Source: JBJXDT01 sp046153505 (lineage in GTDB: Bacteria > Pseudomonadota > Gammaproteobacteria > Burkholderiales > Methylophilaceae). Taken from it: a stretch of DNA of 18,270 bases. The stretch covers positions 1-18,270 of the forward strand of contig JBJXDT010000066.1 in assembly GCA_046153505.1 (NCBI GenBank), read 5' to 3'. The notes beneath the pieces were generated by a model. The model did no database searches, was not told the origin of the DNA, and saw only the letters and a program-made list of their open reading frames with translations. Each line of letters opens with the position of its first letter. Position 1 is the first letter of the stretch. The position numbers and the translations under genes are program-made. Below are positions 8,083 to 14,593 of the stretch, piece by piece.

Positions 8083-9123
8083 TTATCTTTTTTCAAATAA
8101 ATAATGACTTATCCACCATTCTTGGCCGTTGTTATATCCAAATAGCTCAGCACAAGCCATATAAAACATGCGCCAACGGTTGCGCCACATCGTGAGATGC
8201 TGCTCGCCATAGGTTTCTGCTAAAACAAGCGTAATTGCATCTGCATTGATATCCATATTCTCAAGCCAGGCATTAGCTGTTTTTTCGTAATGTGTACCAT
8301 CCCAACGCCACCGGTCAATGAGCTTTAAATCATCCTGAAAGTACAAGGGCAAATCATCACTTGGCATAATGCCGCCACTAAAAAAGTGCTGACTCATCCA
8401 ATCATCATCACCTTGTCCTTCAAAAGCATAGGGTGTATTACGATGCACAAATATATGCTTAAAAAACTTTCCTCTTGGGTTTAGCCAACTTGCTACTTTT
8501 CCGTATAACAACTTGTAATTTCGCATATGCTCAAACATTTCAACCGACACAATCCGATCATATGTACTAGGTGCATCAAAGTTATTCATATCGGCGGTAA
8601 TAATCGTTAAATTGCTGATGCCGCGCCTTTTTGCTGCATTTAAAATGTATTCGCGTTGCGATTGAGAGTTAGACACTGCCGTAACTTGGCTTTTAGGGTA
8701 GTGTGATGCCATCCAAAGTGATAGCGAACCCCATCCGCAACCCAGTTCCAAAATAGCCTGGCCATCTTGTAAATCGGCATGTTCGCAAGTTTGCAATAGC
8801 GCCAGTATTTCGGCTTCATCTAAGTTTTTGGTGTTGTCTAACCAAAAGCAGCTGCTGTATTTACGATTCTCACCTAAGCAATAATCAAAAAACTTTGCGG
8901 GCACTTCATAATGTTGTGTATTTGCTAGTTCTGGCATCGGGGCAATAGCCGATAGGTTCATGTCTGCAATAAAATCCATCAGCATTTTATTGCCAGTTTC
9001 ACAATCGTTGGCAGCAATTTCGTCAAGACGTATTTTGACCAATTTGCGAATACCAGCGCGCAGCATGGCATCGGGAACTAGACCTTTTTCAGCAAACTGC
9101 AATGATTTATTTGTGAGTGACAT
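8083..9123 (-). CDS. CFA/coclaurine-N-methyltransferase-like SAM-dependent methyltransferase
   Basis: This 346-residue class I methyltransferase is the first gene of the lipid operon. The SAM loop is LELGCGWGS (125-133), preceded by the substrate-side motif RKYSSCFW (87-94) and followed by SNSQSQREY (151-159). The active-site segment VSVEMFEHM (192-200) keeps the E-x-x-E-H arrangement (E195, E198, H199) described as catalytic in plant coclaurine N-methyltransferase. The remaining sequence, such as DDWM--HFF-GG-MPS, LYFQDD and AELFGYNNG-EW, follows the plant enzymes closely by eye. It lacks the large N-terminal lipid-binding domain of classical CFA synthase, so its substrate may differ from that of the operon's last gene. 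The ATG at 9123 has an AGGA ribosome-binding site six bases upstream. Confidence 0.85.
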   Translation of the reverse strand: MSLTNKSLQFAEKGLVPDAMLRAGIRKLVKIRLDEIAANDCETGNKMLMDFIADMNLSAIAPMPELANTQHYEVPAKFFDYCLGENRKYSSCFWLDNTKNLDEAEILALLQTCEHADLQDGQAILELGCGWGSLSLWMASHYPKSQVTAVSNSQSQREYILNAAKRRGISNLTIITADMNNFDAPSTYDRIVSVEMFEHMRNYKLLYGKVASWLNPRGKFFKHIFVHRNTPYAFEGQGDDDWMSQHFFSGGIMPSDDLPLYFQDDLKLIDRWRWDGTHYEKTANAWLENMDINADAITLVLAETYGEQHLTMWRNRWRMFYMACAELFGYNNGQEWWISHYLFEKR

Positions 9124-9160
9124 TAAAAATCCTAATGAACTTTCTTGGTAAAAAAAAATT

Positions 9161-9188
9161 TTATCAGCTAAATTTTATATACAGATCA
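9161..9188 (-). promoter_or_regulatory. Candidate ECF-sigma promoter of the nine-gene lipid operon
   Basis: On the minus strand TGATC (9188-9184) is followed 18 bases later by GATAA (9165-9161), about 38 bases before the ATG at 9123. TGATC is the -35 core recognised by ChrR-controlled RpoE sigma factors in Rhodobacter and relatives, whose consensus -10 is close to TAAGA, so the -10 match here is only partial. A sigma70-like TATAAA lies between the two boxes (about 9178-9173) but has no good -35. No sigma or anti-sigma gene is in the window. Confidence 0.35.
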
Positions 9189-9432
9189 GCCTATCATGGA
9201 GACTACAAGTAGTGGTTTAAGTTTCAATTTTGGGGCTGATAATTTTTTGCAATCCATGCAATATTTACGTAAAAACTGCCAACCAGATGCAACGAATGAC
9301 AATTATTTTATTCTGCTTGAAAATAATCGAGTAATCGTGTGGATAACCGATCGTTACCGCTTGGAAAACCAATGGTATTCCCCCGTTGCGTTGGACATAT
9401 AATATTACCGAAACAATAACTAAGAAATCATA

Positions 9433-9513
9433 ATGATGTGTATCAGATATACAGCAGAATTTGAGGCTGAAGCAATCAATCAAATCACAGACGGTTGACA
9501 CAGTGTCGGTTAA
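9433..9513 (+). pseudogene. Remnant of IS3-family transposase orfA 5' end
   Basis: From the ATG at 9433 the frame reads MMC-I then RYTAEFEAEAINQITDG, followed by a TGA at 9496 and then HSVG before a TAA at 9511. IS3-family OrfA proteins typically begin with a RYT-EFK-EAV-QV-D-RGHSV helix, so the TGA stands where an arginine codon (CGA) would be expected. Only about 27 codons are left and no inverted repeats or orfB are seen. This is a decayed insertion-sequence fragment, not a gene. The identification rests on pattern resemblance alone. Confidence 0.5.
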
Positions 9514-9517
9514 GCAT

Positions 9518-9550
9518 AAAAAGGTTTAGCTTTTAGCTAAACCTTTTTTT
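9518..9550. terminator. Bidirectional Rho-independent terminator
   Basis: A 10-bp perfect inverted repeat, AGGTTTAGCT and AGCTAAACCT with a TTT loop (9522-9544), is flanked by AAAA on the left and seven T on the right (9544-9550), so it reads as a terminator on both strands. It directly follows the transposase remnant and has no intact gene feeding into it, so it may be a leftover of a lost gene. Confidence 0.75.
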
Positions 9551-9795
9551 AGTGTGTGTAACTAAGACGTGTGGCTTTAATAATGTTTAATGCTTATTTA
9601 GATAGCTCACATAGTGCATACGCACTAGATTTGTGCAAAGTAGTCATTATTATTTAGCAATAGATTCTACATAAAAAAACCATTTATCTATTAAATTCAA
9701 TTGGTTAAATAATATTTAAAACATTGGCATATGGTTTGCTAAACAAATCGTAATTAATTTAATGGCTTGTATGCTGCTGGTGGTATTTGTGGTGA
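9551..9795. other. AT-rich intergenic stretch without recognisable genes
   Basis: Together with 9189-9432, this stretch between the lipid operon and the ANTAR fragment carries no coding frame I can support. It is rich in short A/T runs and stop codons in all frames. I see no tRNA, array or direct repeat in it. It probably represents decayed sequence left by the transposon insertion and by loss of the 5' part of the ANTAR gene. Confidence 0.5.
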
Positions 9796-9843
9796 TACAA
9801 CGAATTTGGATTATGTTTAAACAGAATCCATGCTGAAAGGTAA

Positions 9844-10095
9844 GTGCAATTGATTGATGCTGCAGTGACTAGATTCGAAGAGTTTAAGACATTGAGAAAT
9901 GAGCTAAGTCAAGCCAAAAGCAAGCTTGAAGAGCGCAATATGATTGAGCAGGCGAAAATACTGCTTATGAAACAACGCAACCTGCATGATGATGAAGCTT
10001 ATGCAATGTTAAGTAATATGGCTTTGAAAAGGAATATGAAATTATCTGTTTTAGCTGGCCAGCTTGTTGAGGCCGCAAAAATGCTTATTCTTTAA
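9844..10095 (+). CDS. ANTAR-domain fragment, probable receiver-less remnant of a NasT-type antitermination regulator
   Basis: ANTAR domains are three-helix RNA-binding modules that bind dual-hexaloop leader RNAs and prevent transcription termination, usually as the output of a response regulator such as NasT/NasR in nitrate assimilation. The 83 residues hold a short coiled-coil linker (QLIDAAVTRFEEFKTLRNEL) and then an ANTAR domain at about 27-80 with its typical A37, L40, M42, A52-Y53 and A60 positions. No receiver domain precedes it. In the same frame, however, the bases before the TAA at 9841 read GLCLNRIHAER, resembling the end of a receiver domain, after which stops appear (9793, 9841). 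The GTG start has GAAAGG only 3 bases away, so translation is possible. I think it is a decaying gene, but a small functional ANTAR protein cannot be excluded. Confidence 0.65.
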   Translation: MQLIDAAVTRFEEFKTLRNELSQAKSKLEERNMIEQAKILLMKQRNLHDDEAYAMLSNMALKRNMKLSVLAGQLVEAAKMLIL

Positions 10096-10163
10096 CTATC
10101 AATTCTTTGCTAAAAAAAGCAAAATCTTTAACACCCAATCTCAAATATTGTAACTGTCCACTT

Positions 10164-10180
10164 AACAATTAGTAATTGTT
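10164..10180. promoter_or_regulatory. Perfect 17-bp palindrome, candidate operator upstream of the rhodanese gene
   Basis: AACAATTAGTAATTGTT is a perfect inverted repeat with a single central base. It is centred 36 bases upstream of a TACAAT box (10208-10213) that could be the -10 element of the rhodanese gene, and about 65 bases upstream of its ATG. No T-run follows, so it is not a terminator. Its symmetry and position fit a binding site for a dimeric regulator. No matching regulator gene is in the window. Confidence 0.4.
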
Positions 10181-10207
10181 CGCTATTTTAATCTTGCGCG
10201 ACCTGTG

Positions 10208-10213
10208 TACAAT
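10208..10213 (+). promoter_or_regulatory. Candidate -10 element for the rhodanese-tusA pair
   Basis: TACAAT matches the sigma70 -10 consensus at five of six positions and lies 23 bases before the start codon at 10237. The expected -35 position holds only an AT-rich sequence with a weak match, which would fit a promoter that depends on an activator bound to the nearby palindrome. Confidence 0.35.
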
Positions 10214-10236
10214 ACGCATTGTTATTAAGGTTGCCC

Positions 10237-10551
10237 ATGAAAAGTCATTTAGATATTGAAGCTAGCGAATTATTAAATATAATCACTTTGCCAAAAGTGT
10301 TACTTGTTGATGTGAGAAATCCTGATGAAGTAGCGCGTGGCATGATACCTGGCGCGATGCATATTCAGCTTTCTATGTTGCCGTTACAATATGAAAAGCT
10401 GATGAATGCTAATACCGTAGTTTTTTACTGCCATAGCGGATTGCGTTCTGCTCATGCGGCTGATTTTGCGATTAGTAAAGGTATCAGCAATGTGCATAAC
10501 CTTGCAGGCGGCGTACTTGCATGGACTAAAGCAGGCTATACTTTAAAATAA
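10237..10551 (+). CDS. Single-domain rhodanese-like sulfurtransferase
   Basis: Rhodaneses move sulfane sulfur through a cysteine persulfide. This 104-residue, single-domain cytoplasmic protein has the opening strand VLLVDVRNPDE (21-31, with D25 and R27) followed by IPGAMHI, then the active-site loop CHSGLR at 65-70 with catalytic C65, and the closing NLAGGVLAW. The loop length of six is that of sulfur-handling rhodaneses rather than Cdc25-like phosphatases. The frame is open six codons further to a TTG at 10219, but the ATG at 10237 has AAGG at the right distance (10227-10230) and is the better start. The tusA-like gene follows 17 bases downstream, so the two probably form a sulfur-relay pair. 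Confidence 0.9.
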   Translation: MKSHLDIEASELLNIITLPKVLLVDVRNPDEVARGMIPGAMHIQLSMLPLQYEKLMNANTVVFYCHSGLRSAHAADFAISKGISNVHNLAGGVLAWTKAGYTLK

Positions 10552-10568
10552 AACAGGGTTAAAAAAAT

Positions 10569-10802
10569 ATGGAATTCACTAAAGAAATCGATGCACGCAA
10601 TCTCAAATGCCCATTGCCTATATTGCGTTGCAAAAAAGGCTTGGCTGAAATTCAAGAGAATGAAATTCTAAAAATTGTGGCCACAGACCCTGGTTCAATT
10701 AAAGATATTGAGGCTTTTTGCAAACAAACTGGACACGCACTTGCAAGGCGCGACGAAAACAATGATGAGTTTATTTTCTATATCAAAAAACGTGCAAATT
10801 AA
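10569..10802 (+). CDS. tusA: TusA/SirA-like sulfur carrier protein
   Basis: TusA-family proteins are small two-layer alpha/beta carriers that accept persulfide sulfur and hand it on, for example to tRNA 2-thiouridine synthesis or to molybdenum cofactor and other sulfur pathways. The 77-residue protein has the defining CPLP motif (C14-P17) after DARNLKCPLPILRCK, followed by VATDPGSIKDIEAFCKQTGH, the standard second half. It lies 17 bases behind a rhodanese, a combination in which the rhodanese is the likely sulfur donor. Whether it is the tRNA-thiolating TusA or a paralogue is open. AGGG (10555-10558) is a somewhat distant ribosome-binding site. Its stop codon overlaps that of the convergent valS gene. 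Confidence 0.85.
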   Translation: MEFTKEIDARNLKCPLPILRCKKGLAEIQENEILKIVATDPGSIKDIEAFCKQTGHALARRDENNDEFIFYIKKRAN

Positions 10803-13624
10803 GCTTTTAGTTTTTCCAGTTGTATTTGTAGTTTTTCTAAACTCGCACTAAATTCCGTCACCCGCGCTTTCTCTTGTTCAACCACTGCGGCTGGCGCACG
10901 CGCAACAAAACTTTCGTTGCTAAGCTTGCCATTTGCTTTGGCGATTTCACCAGTTAAGCGTGCAATCTCTTTGCTTAGGCGTTCTTTTTCAGCCGCAACA
11001 TCAATTTCCACTTTAAGCATCAGTTTAAAGTCGCCTGCCAACATCACAGGTGCATCAACTTCTGGTAGCTCAGCAACAATAGCCACATCTTCTAACTTAG
11101 CCAAGGTTTTTAAATAAGGCGCATAGCTTGCCAATTGCTCCGAGTTGCCAGATGCAATCAGCGGTACTTTTGCCGCAGGCGAAATACTCATCTCACCGCG
11201 CAAACTACGGCATGCATCGACCATTTGTTTTAGCTCTGCTACCCAAGCCTCACTAGCATCATCCAACTTATCGAGTTGCGATTTTGGATAAGCTTCTAGC
11301 ATGATGCTTGCACCATGCTTTTCAGTCATCGGCGCAACGGTTTGCCAAATTTCTTCCGTGATAAATGGCATGATAGGGTGTACTAAACGTAAAATTGTCT
11401 CTAAAACCCTTAATAAAGTACGTCTAGTTGCGCGTTTCTCAGCATCGTCCCCCGACTTAAGTTGTACTTTTGACAGCTCAATATACCAGTCGCAATACTC
11501 ATCCCACACAAATTCGTAAATTGCTTTCGCCGCTAAATCAAAACGGTAATCCTCAAACGCACGCTCTACTTCAGCTTCTGTACGTTGCAGGATGCTTACT
11601 ATCCAACGGTCAGCTTGACTAAACTTTCGTCCGCCTGCATGGCAACTTTCTGCATCAAAACCGTTATCCTGACCTTCTGTATTCATTAACACAAATTGAG
11701 TAGCATTCCACAATTTATTGCAGAAATTTCGGTAACCATCGCAGCGTTGCAAATCAAACTTAATGTCGCGGCCGGGAGAAGCTAATGCTGCAAAAGTAAA
11801 GCGCAACGCATCTGTACCATACGCAGCAATCCCTTCAGGGAATTCTTTGCGCGTGCGTTTTTCGATTTTTTCCGCGTCTTTCGGGTTCATCAAGCCCGTG
11901 GTGCGTTTTTTGATTAAATCGTCCAGCCCAATGCCGTCAATCAAATCAATTGGGTCAAGCACATTGCCCTTAGATTTCGACATTTTTTGGCCTTCGGCAT
12001 CGCGAATCAAACCGTGCACATACACATGCTTAAACGGAATTTTGCCAGTGATGTGCTTGGTCATCATGACCATACGCGCCACCCAGAAGAAAATGATATC
12101 AAAGCCAGTCACCAGCACGCTAGAAGGCAGATACTGCTGCAAGGCAGTATTAGCGAGGTCTTTGGCATCATCACCTGTCCAGTCCAGCGTAGAAAACGGC
12201 CACAAAGCGGATGAATACCAAGTGTCTAGCACGTCATCATCGCGTTTTAAGTTGCCTGTATAACCCTCTTTAGCCGCCAATGCCATAGCTTCGGCTTCAT
12301 CATGCGCTACATAAACCTGCCCGTTCTCGCCATACCAAGCGGGGATTTGATGCCCCCACCACAATTGACGCGAAATACACCAATCTTGAATATTATTGAG
12401 CCATTGGTTGTAGGTGTTCACCCAGTTTTCAGGGTAGAACTTGATTTCACCATTAGCGACCACTTCAAGCGCTTTTTCGGTAATGCTTTTACCATCGGCT
12501 GCGGGTTTGCTCATTGCTACAAACCATTGGTCGGTAAGCATTGGCTCAATTACCACATTAGTGCGGTCGCCACGTGGCACTTTAAGTTTATGTTTATCAA
12601 CTTTAACCAAATAGCCTTGTGTTTCTAAATCGGCTACCACTTGCTTGCGTGCGGTGAAGCGTTCTAACCCTTGATAAGTCACTGGTGCATTTTCGTTCAC
12701 AAAGCCTTGTAAATTCAAAATACCAATCACGTGTAACTTATGGCGCTGACCCACAGCATAGTCATTAAAATCATGCGCAGGTGTGACCTTTACCACGCCC
12801 GTACCAAATTCTTTATCTACATAATCATCCGCAATAATGGGGATTTCGCGGTTGCATAAAGGTAACTCAACACTTTTACCGATCAGGTGTGCATAACGCT
12901 CATCTTCAGGATGCACCATTACCGCCACGTCACCTAGCATAGTTTCTGGACGTGTAGTCGCAACGGTTAAATGGCCTGAGCCATCGGCAAGCGGATAATT
13001 AATGTGCCACATGGAGCCATCTTCTTCCTCTTGCACCACTTCTAAATCTGAAACAGCTGTGCCTAACTTCACATCCCAGTTCACCAGACGTTTGCCACGG
13101 TAAATCAGCCCTTCGTTAAAGAGACGCACAAAGGTTTCAGTCACGACTTTGTTGAGCCCTGCGTCCATGGTAAAGCGCTCGCGACTCCAATCGGGGGAGG
13201 TGCCTAAACGGCGCATTTGTTTCGTGATGGTGCCACCTGAGTACTCTTTCCACTCCCACACTTTTTCGAGGAATTTTTCGCGGCCTAAATCATGGCGTGA
13301 TAAGCCTTGAGCATCGAGTTGGCGCTCCACTACAATTTGCGTAGCAATACCTGCGTGGTCGGTACCCGGCTGCCACAGCGTGTTATCACCTTTCATGCGG
13401 TGATAACGTGTTAGAGCATCCATCAAGGTTTGGTTGAAACCGTGCCCCATGTGCAAAGTGCCAGTCACGTTTGGCGGAGGCAACAAGATACAGAAGTTAT
13501 CTTTAACTTCCGAATTCAATCCAGCGGCGTAAAAGCCTTTTCCTTCCCAAAATTCATACCATTTACTTTCAATGGACTTAGGGTCAAATGCTTTTGTGAG
13601 GTCGTTTTGAGGTTGCGTATTCAT
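10799..13624 (-). CDS. valS: Valyl-tRNA synthetase
   Basis: ValRS charges tRNA-Val and proofreads mis-activated threonine. From the ATG at 13624 the class I enzyme has 941 residues: the HIGH-type signature HMGH (58-61) after PPPNVTGTL, the editing domain with TTRPETMLGDVAV, LDTWYSSALWPFSTL, the KMSKS loop (547-551) in GQKMSKSKGN, the anticodon-binding domain and a C-terminal coiled coil of about 70 residues rich in Glu and Lys, as in E. coli ValS. It is complete and normal in length. The frame opens six codons earlier with a GTG at 13642, but MNTQPQNDLTKAFDP is the more usual opening; neither start has a strong ribosome-binding site. It lies 43 bases downstream of the GIDE-type gene and could share its transcript. 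Confidence 0.97.
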   Translation of the reverse strand: MNTQPQNDLTKAFDPKSIESKWYEFWEGKGFYAAGLNSEVKDNFCILLPPPNVTGTLHMGHGFNQTLMDALTRYHRMKGDNTLWQPGTDHAGIATQIVVERQLDAQGLSRHDLGREKFLEKVWEWKEYSGGTITKQMRRLGTSPDWSRERFTMDAGLNKVVTETFVRLFNEGLIYRGKRLVNWDVKLGTAVSDLEVVQEEEDGSMWHINYPLADGSGHLTVATTRPETMLGDVAVMVHPEDERYAHLIGKSVELPLCNREIPIIADDYVDKEFGTGVVKVTPAHDFNDYAVGQRHKLHVIGILNLQGFVNENAPVTYQGLERFTARKQVVADLETQGYLVKVDKHKLKVPRGDRTNVVIEPMLTDQWFVAMSKPAADGKSITEKALEVVANGEIKFYPENWVNTYNQWLNNIQDWCISRQLWWGHQIPAWYGENGQVYVAHDEAEAMALAAKEGYTGNLKRDDDVLDTWYSSALWPFSTLDWTGDDAKDLANTALQQYLPSSVLVTGFDIIFFWVARMVMMTKHITGKIPFKHVYVHGLIRDAEGQKMSKSKGNVLDPIDLIDGIGLDDLIKKRTTGLMNPKDAEKIEKRTRKEFPEGIAAYGTDALRFTFAALASPGRDIKFDLQRCDGYRNFCNKLWNATQFVLMNTEGQDNGFDAESCHAGGRKFSQADRWIVSILQRTEAEVERAFEDYRFDLAAKAIYEFVWDEYCDWYIELSKVQLKSGDDAEKRATRRTLLRVLETILRLVHPIMPFITEEIWQTVAPMTEKHGASIMLEAYPKSQLDKLDDASEAWVAELKQMVDACRSLRGEMSISPAAKVPLIASGNSEQLASYAPYLKTLAKLEDVAIVAELPEVDAPVMLAGDFKLMLKVEIDVAAEKERLSKEIARLTGEIAKANGKLSNESFVARAPAAVVEQEKARVTEFSASLEKLQIQLEKLKA

Positions 13625-13667
13625 AGCGCGTGATTTTATCACAGCGCTGGCGAATGGCGCTTAGCGG

Positions 13668-14582
13668 CTAGGAGAAAAGTGTGTGCAAATGTTGATTACG
13701 CCAAATAGAAAAACCAATAGTAGCTGCAACTAGGACAACTAGTATGTGGAAAATGGTCCAAAGCATGAACTTTGACCTGAGTTTTTGTGGGGATAATGTA
13801 GAGATTAAATATAGTTTTTTATCGTGAGGCGCTCGTACGACATTTACCCCGCTTGATTTGCGAATCTCTCGATGTTGCAGCTGCACTTCTGTGATGGCTT
13901 CCCTTCGTGCCAACTCCCATTCACGCGCATCAATTTCGCCGTTTTTATCTAAATCGAAACGTTTATATAAATTGACCTTGTCTCTTTTCCACTCCGTGAG
14001 CAGTTCATTCACATCTTCTTTAAGGTTAAGTGCGCTGCCCGCACCGCCCACAGTCGAAAACTCACCCAACACATACAAATTGCTACCGCCATACAATAAA
14101 AATTCTTCATATTTATATCGACCATCCATGCTAGTTTGCTTCGTTGCGCCTATTACTTCAGCATTATCAGCATCTACTTGGCAGGTGCCTGTGCCATCAC
14201 TAATTTGTATAGTGTATGGACTAATATTTTCACTGACTTGTCGCCAATTATCATCCACTTTTTCATATACAACATATCTAAACCATACGCATTGCATGCC
14301 GCTTAAGGGGCTGACGATGAGATTCTCTTTTTGAATGCTACTTCGACCTGTTAGCTCTACATAACCTTGTGCAGCGGATCCAATGGTTGATGGTGCAATA
14401 TCAGCAATGGCAAGTGCACGTTTGTAGTTATAAATCCAGCCATAAAAACTTAACGCAGAAATCAAACCTAAAAAACCAACAGAAATGATGGGGTCCTGCA
14501 CCATGTAGGCCATCACCATCAAGATTAAATGACCTGCGTTTGCCGCCACACCTCCAAACATGCGTTGCGATACACTCCACAT
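13668..14582 (-). CDS. GIDE/BAM-domain membrane protein with an EF-hand
   Basis: This 304-residue protein resembles bacterial members of the GIDE (MULAN/MAPL membrane) family, often annotated as E3-ubiquitin-ligase-like although they lack a RING domain. It has two N-terminal transmembrane helices (about 13-28 and 31-51), a GIDE/BAM domain (about 65-180, with G-AAQGYVELTGR, SPLSGMQCVWFRY and SDGTGTCQVD), and a C-terminal helix (about 273-294). Between them is a canonical calcium-binding EF-hand loop DLDKNGEIDARE at 210-221 with D210, D212, N214, E216, D218 and E221. The gene starts 11 bases after lemA, and LemA and GIDE-type genes are commonly neighbours, suggesting a joint envelope role. The function is unknown. 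The ATG at 14582 has a weak ribosome-binding site; ATG at 14561 is an alternative. Confidence 0.8.
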   Translation of the reverse strand: MWSVSQRMFGGVAANAGHLILMVMAYMVQDPIISVGFLGLISALSFYGWIYNYKRALAIADIAPSTIGSAAQGYVELTGRSSIQKENLIVSPLSGMQCVWFRYVVYEKVDDNWRQVSENISPYTIQISDGTGTCQVDADNAEVIGATKQTSMDGRYKYEEFLLYGGSNLYVLGEFSTVGGAGSALNLKEDVNELLTEWKRDKVNLYKRFDLDKNGEIDAREWELARREAITEVQLQHREIRKSSGVNVVRAPHDKKLYLISTLSPQKLRSKFMLWTIFHILVVLVAATIGFSIWRNQHLHTLFS

Positions 14583-14593
14583 ATACCGTGCTT

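Noticed and set aside
9196..9402. 68-codon open frame on the + strand just upstream of the lipid operon
   Set aside because: It has no ribosome-binding site, no recognisable family or composition, and it begins immediately next to the candidate promoter in a decayed region. A real small gene cannot be excluded but is not supported.
10105..10123. Small AT-rich hairpin CTTTGCT/AGCAAA after the ANTAR fragment
   Set aside because: The stem is only 6 bp, mostly A/T, with no proper T-tract; too weak for a terminator call.
11763..12263. 166-codon open frame on the + strand inside valS
   Set aside because: It is antisense to a highly conserved part of valyl-tRNA synthetase and shows no independent coding features.
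13858..14334. 158-codon open frame on the + strand opposite the GIDE-type gene
   Set aside because: Serine-rich shadow of the real gene on the other strand, with no recognisable domain.
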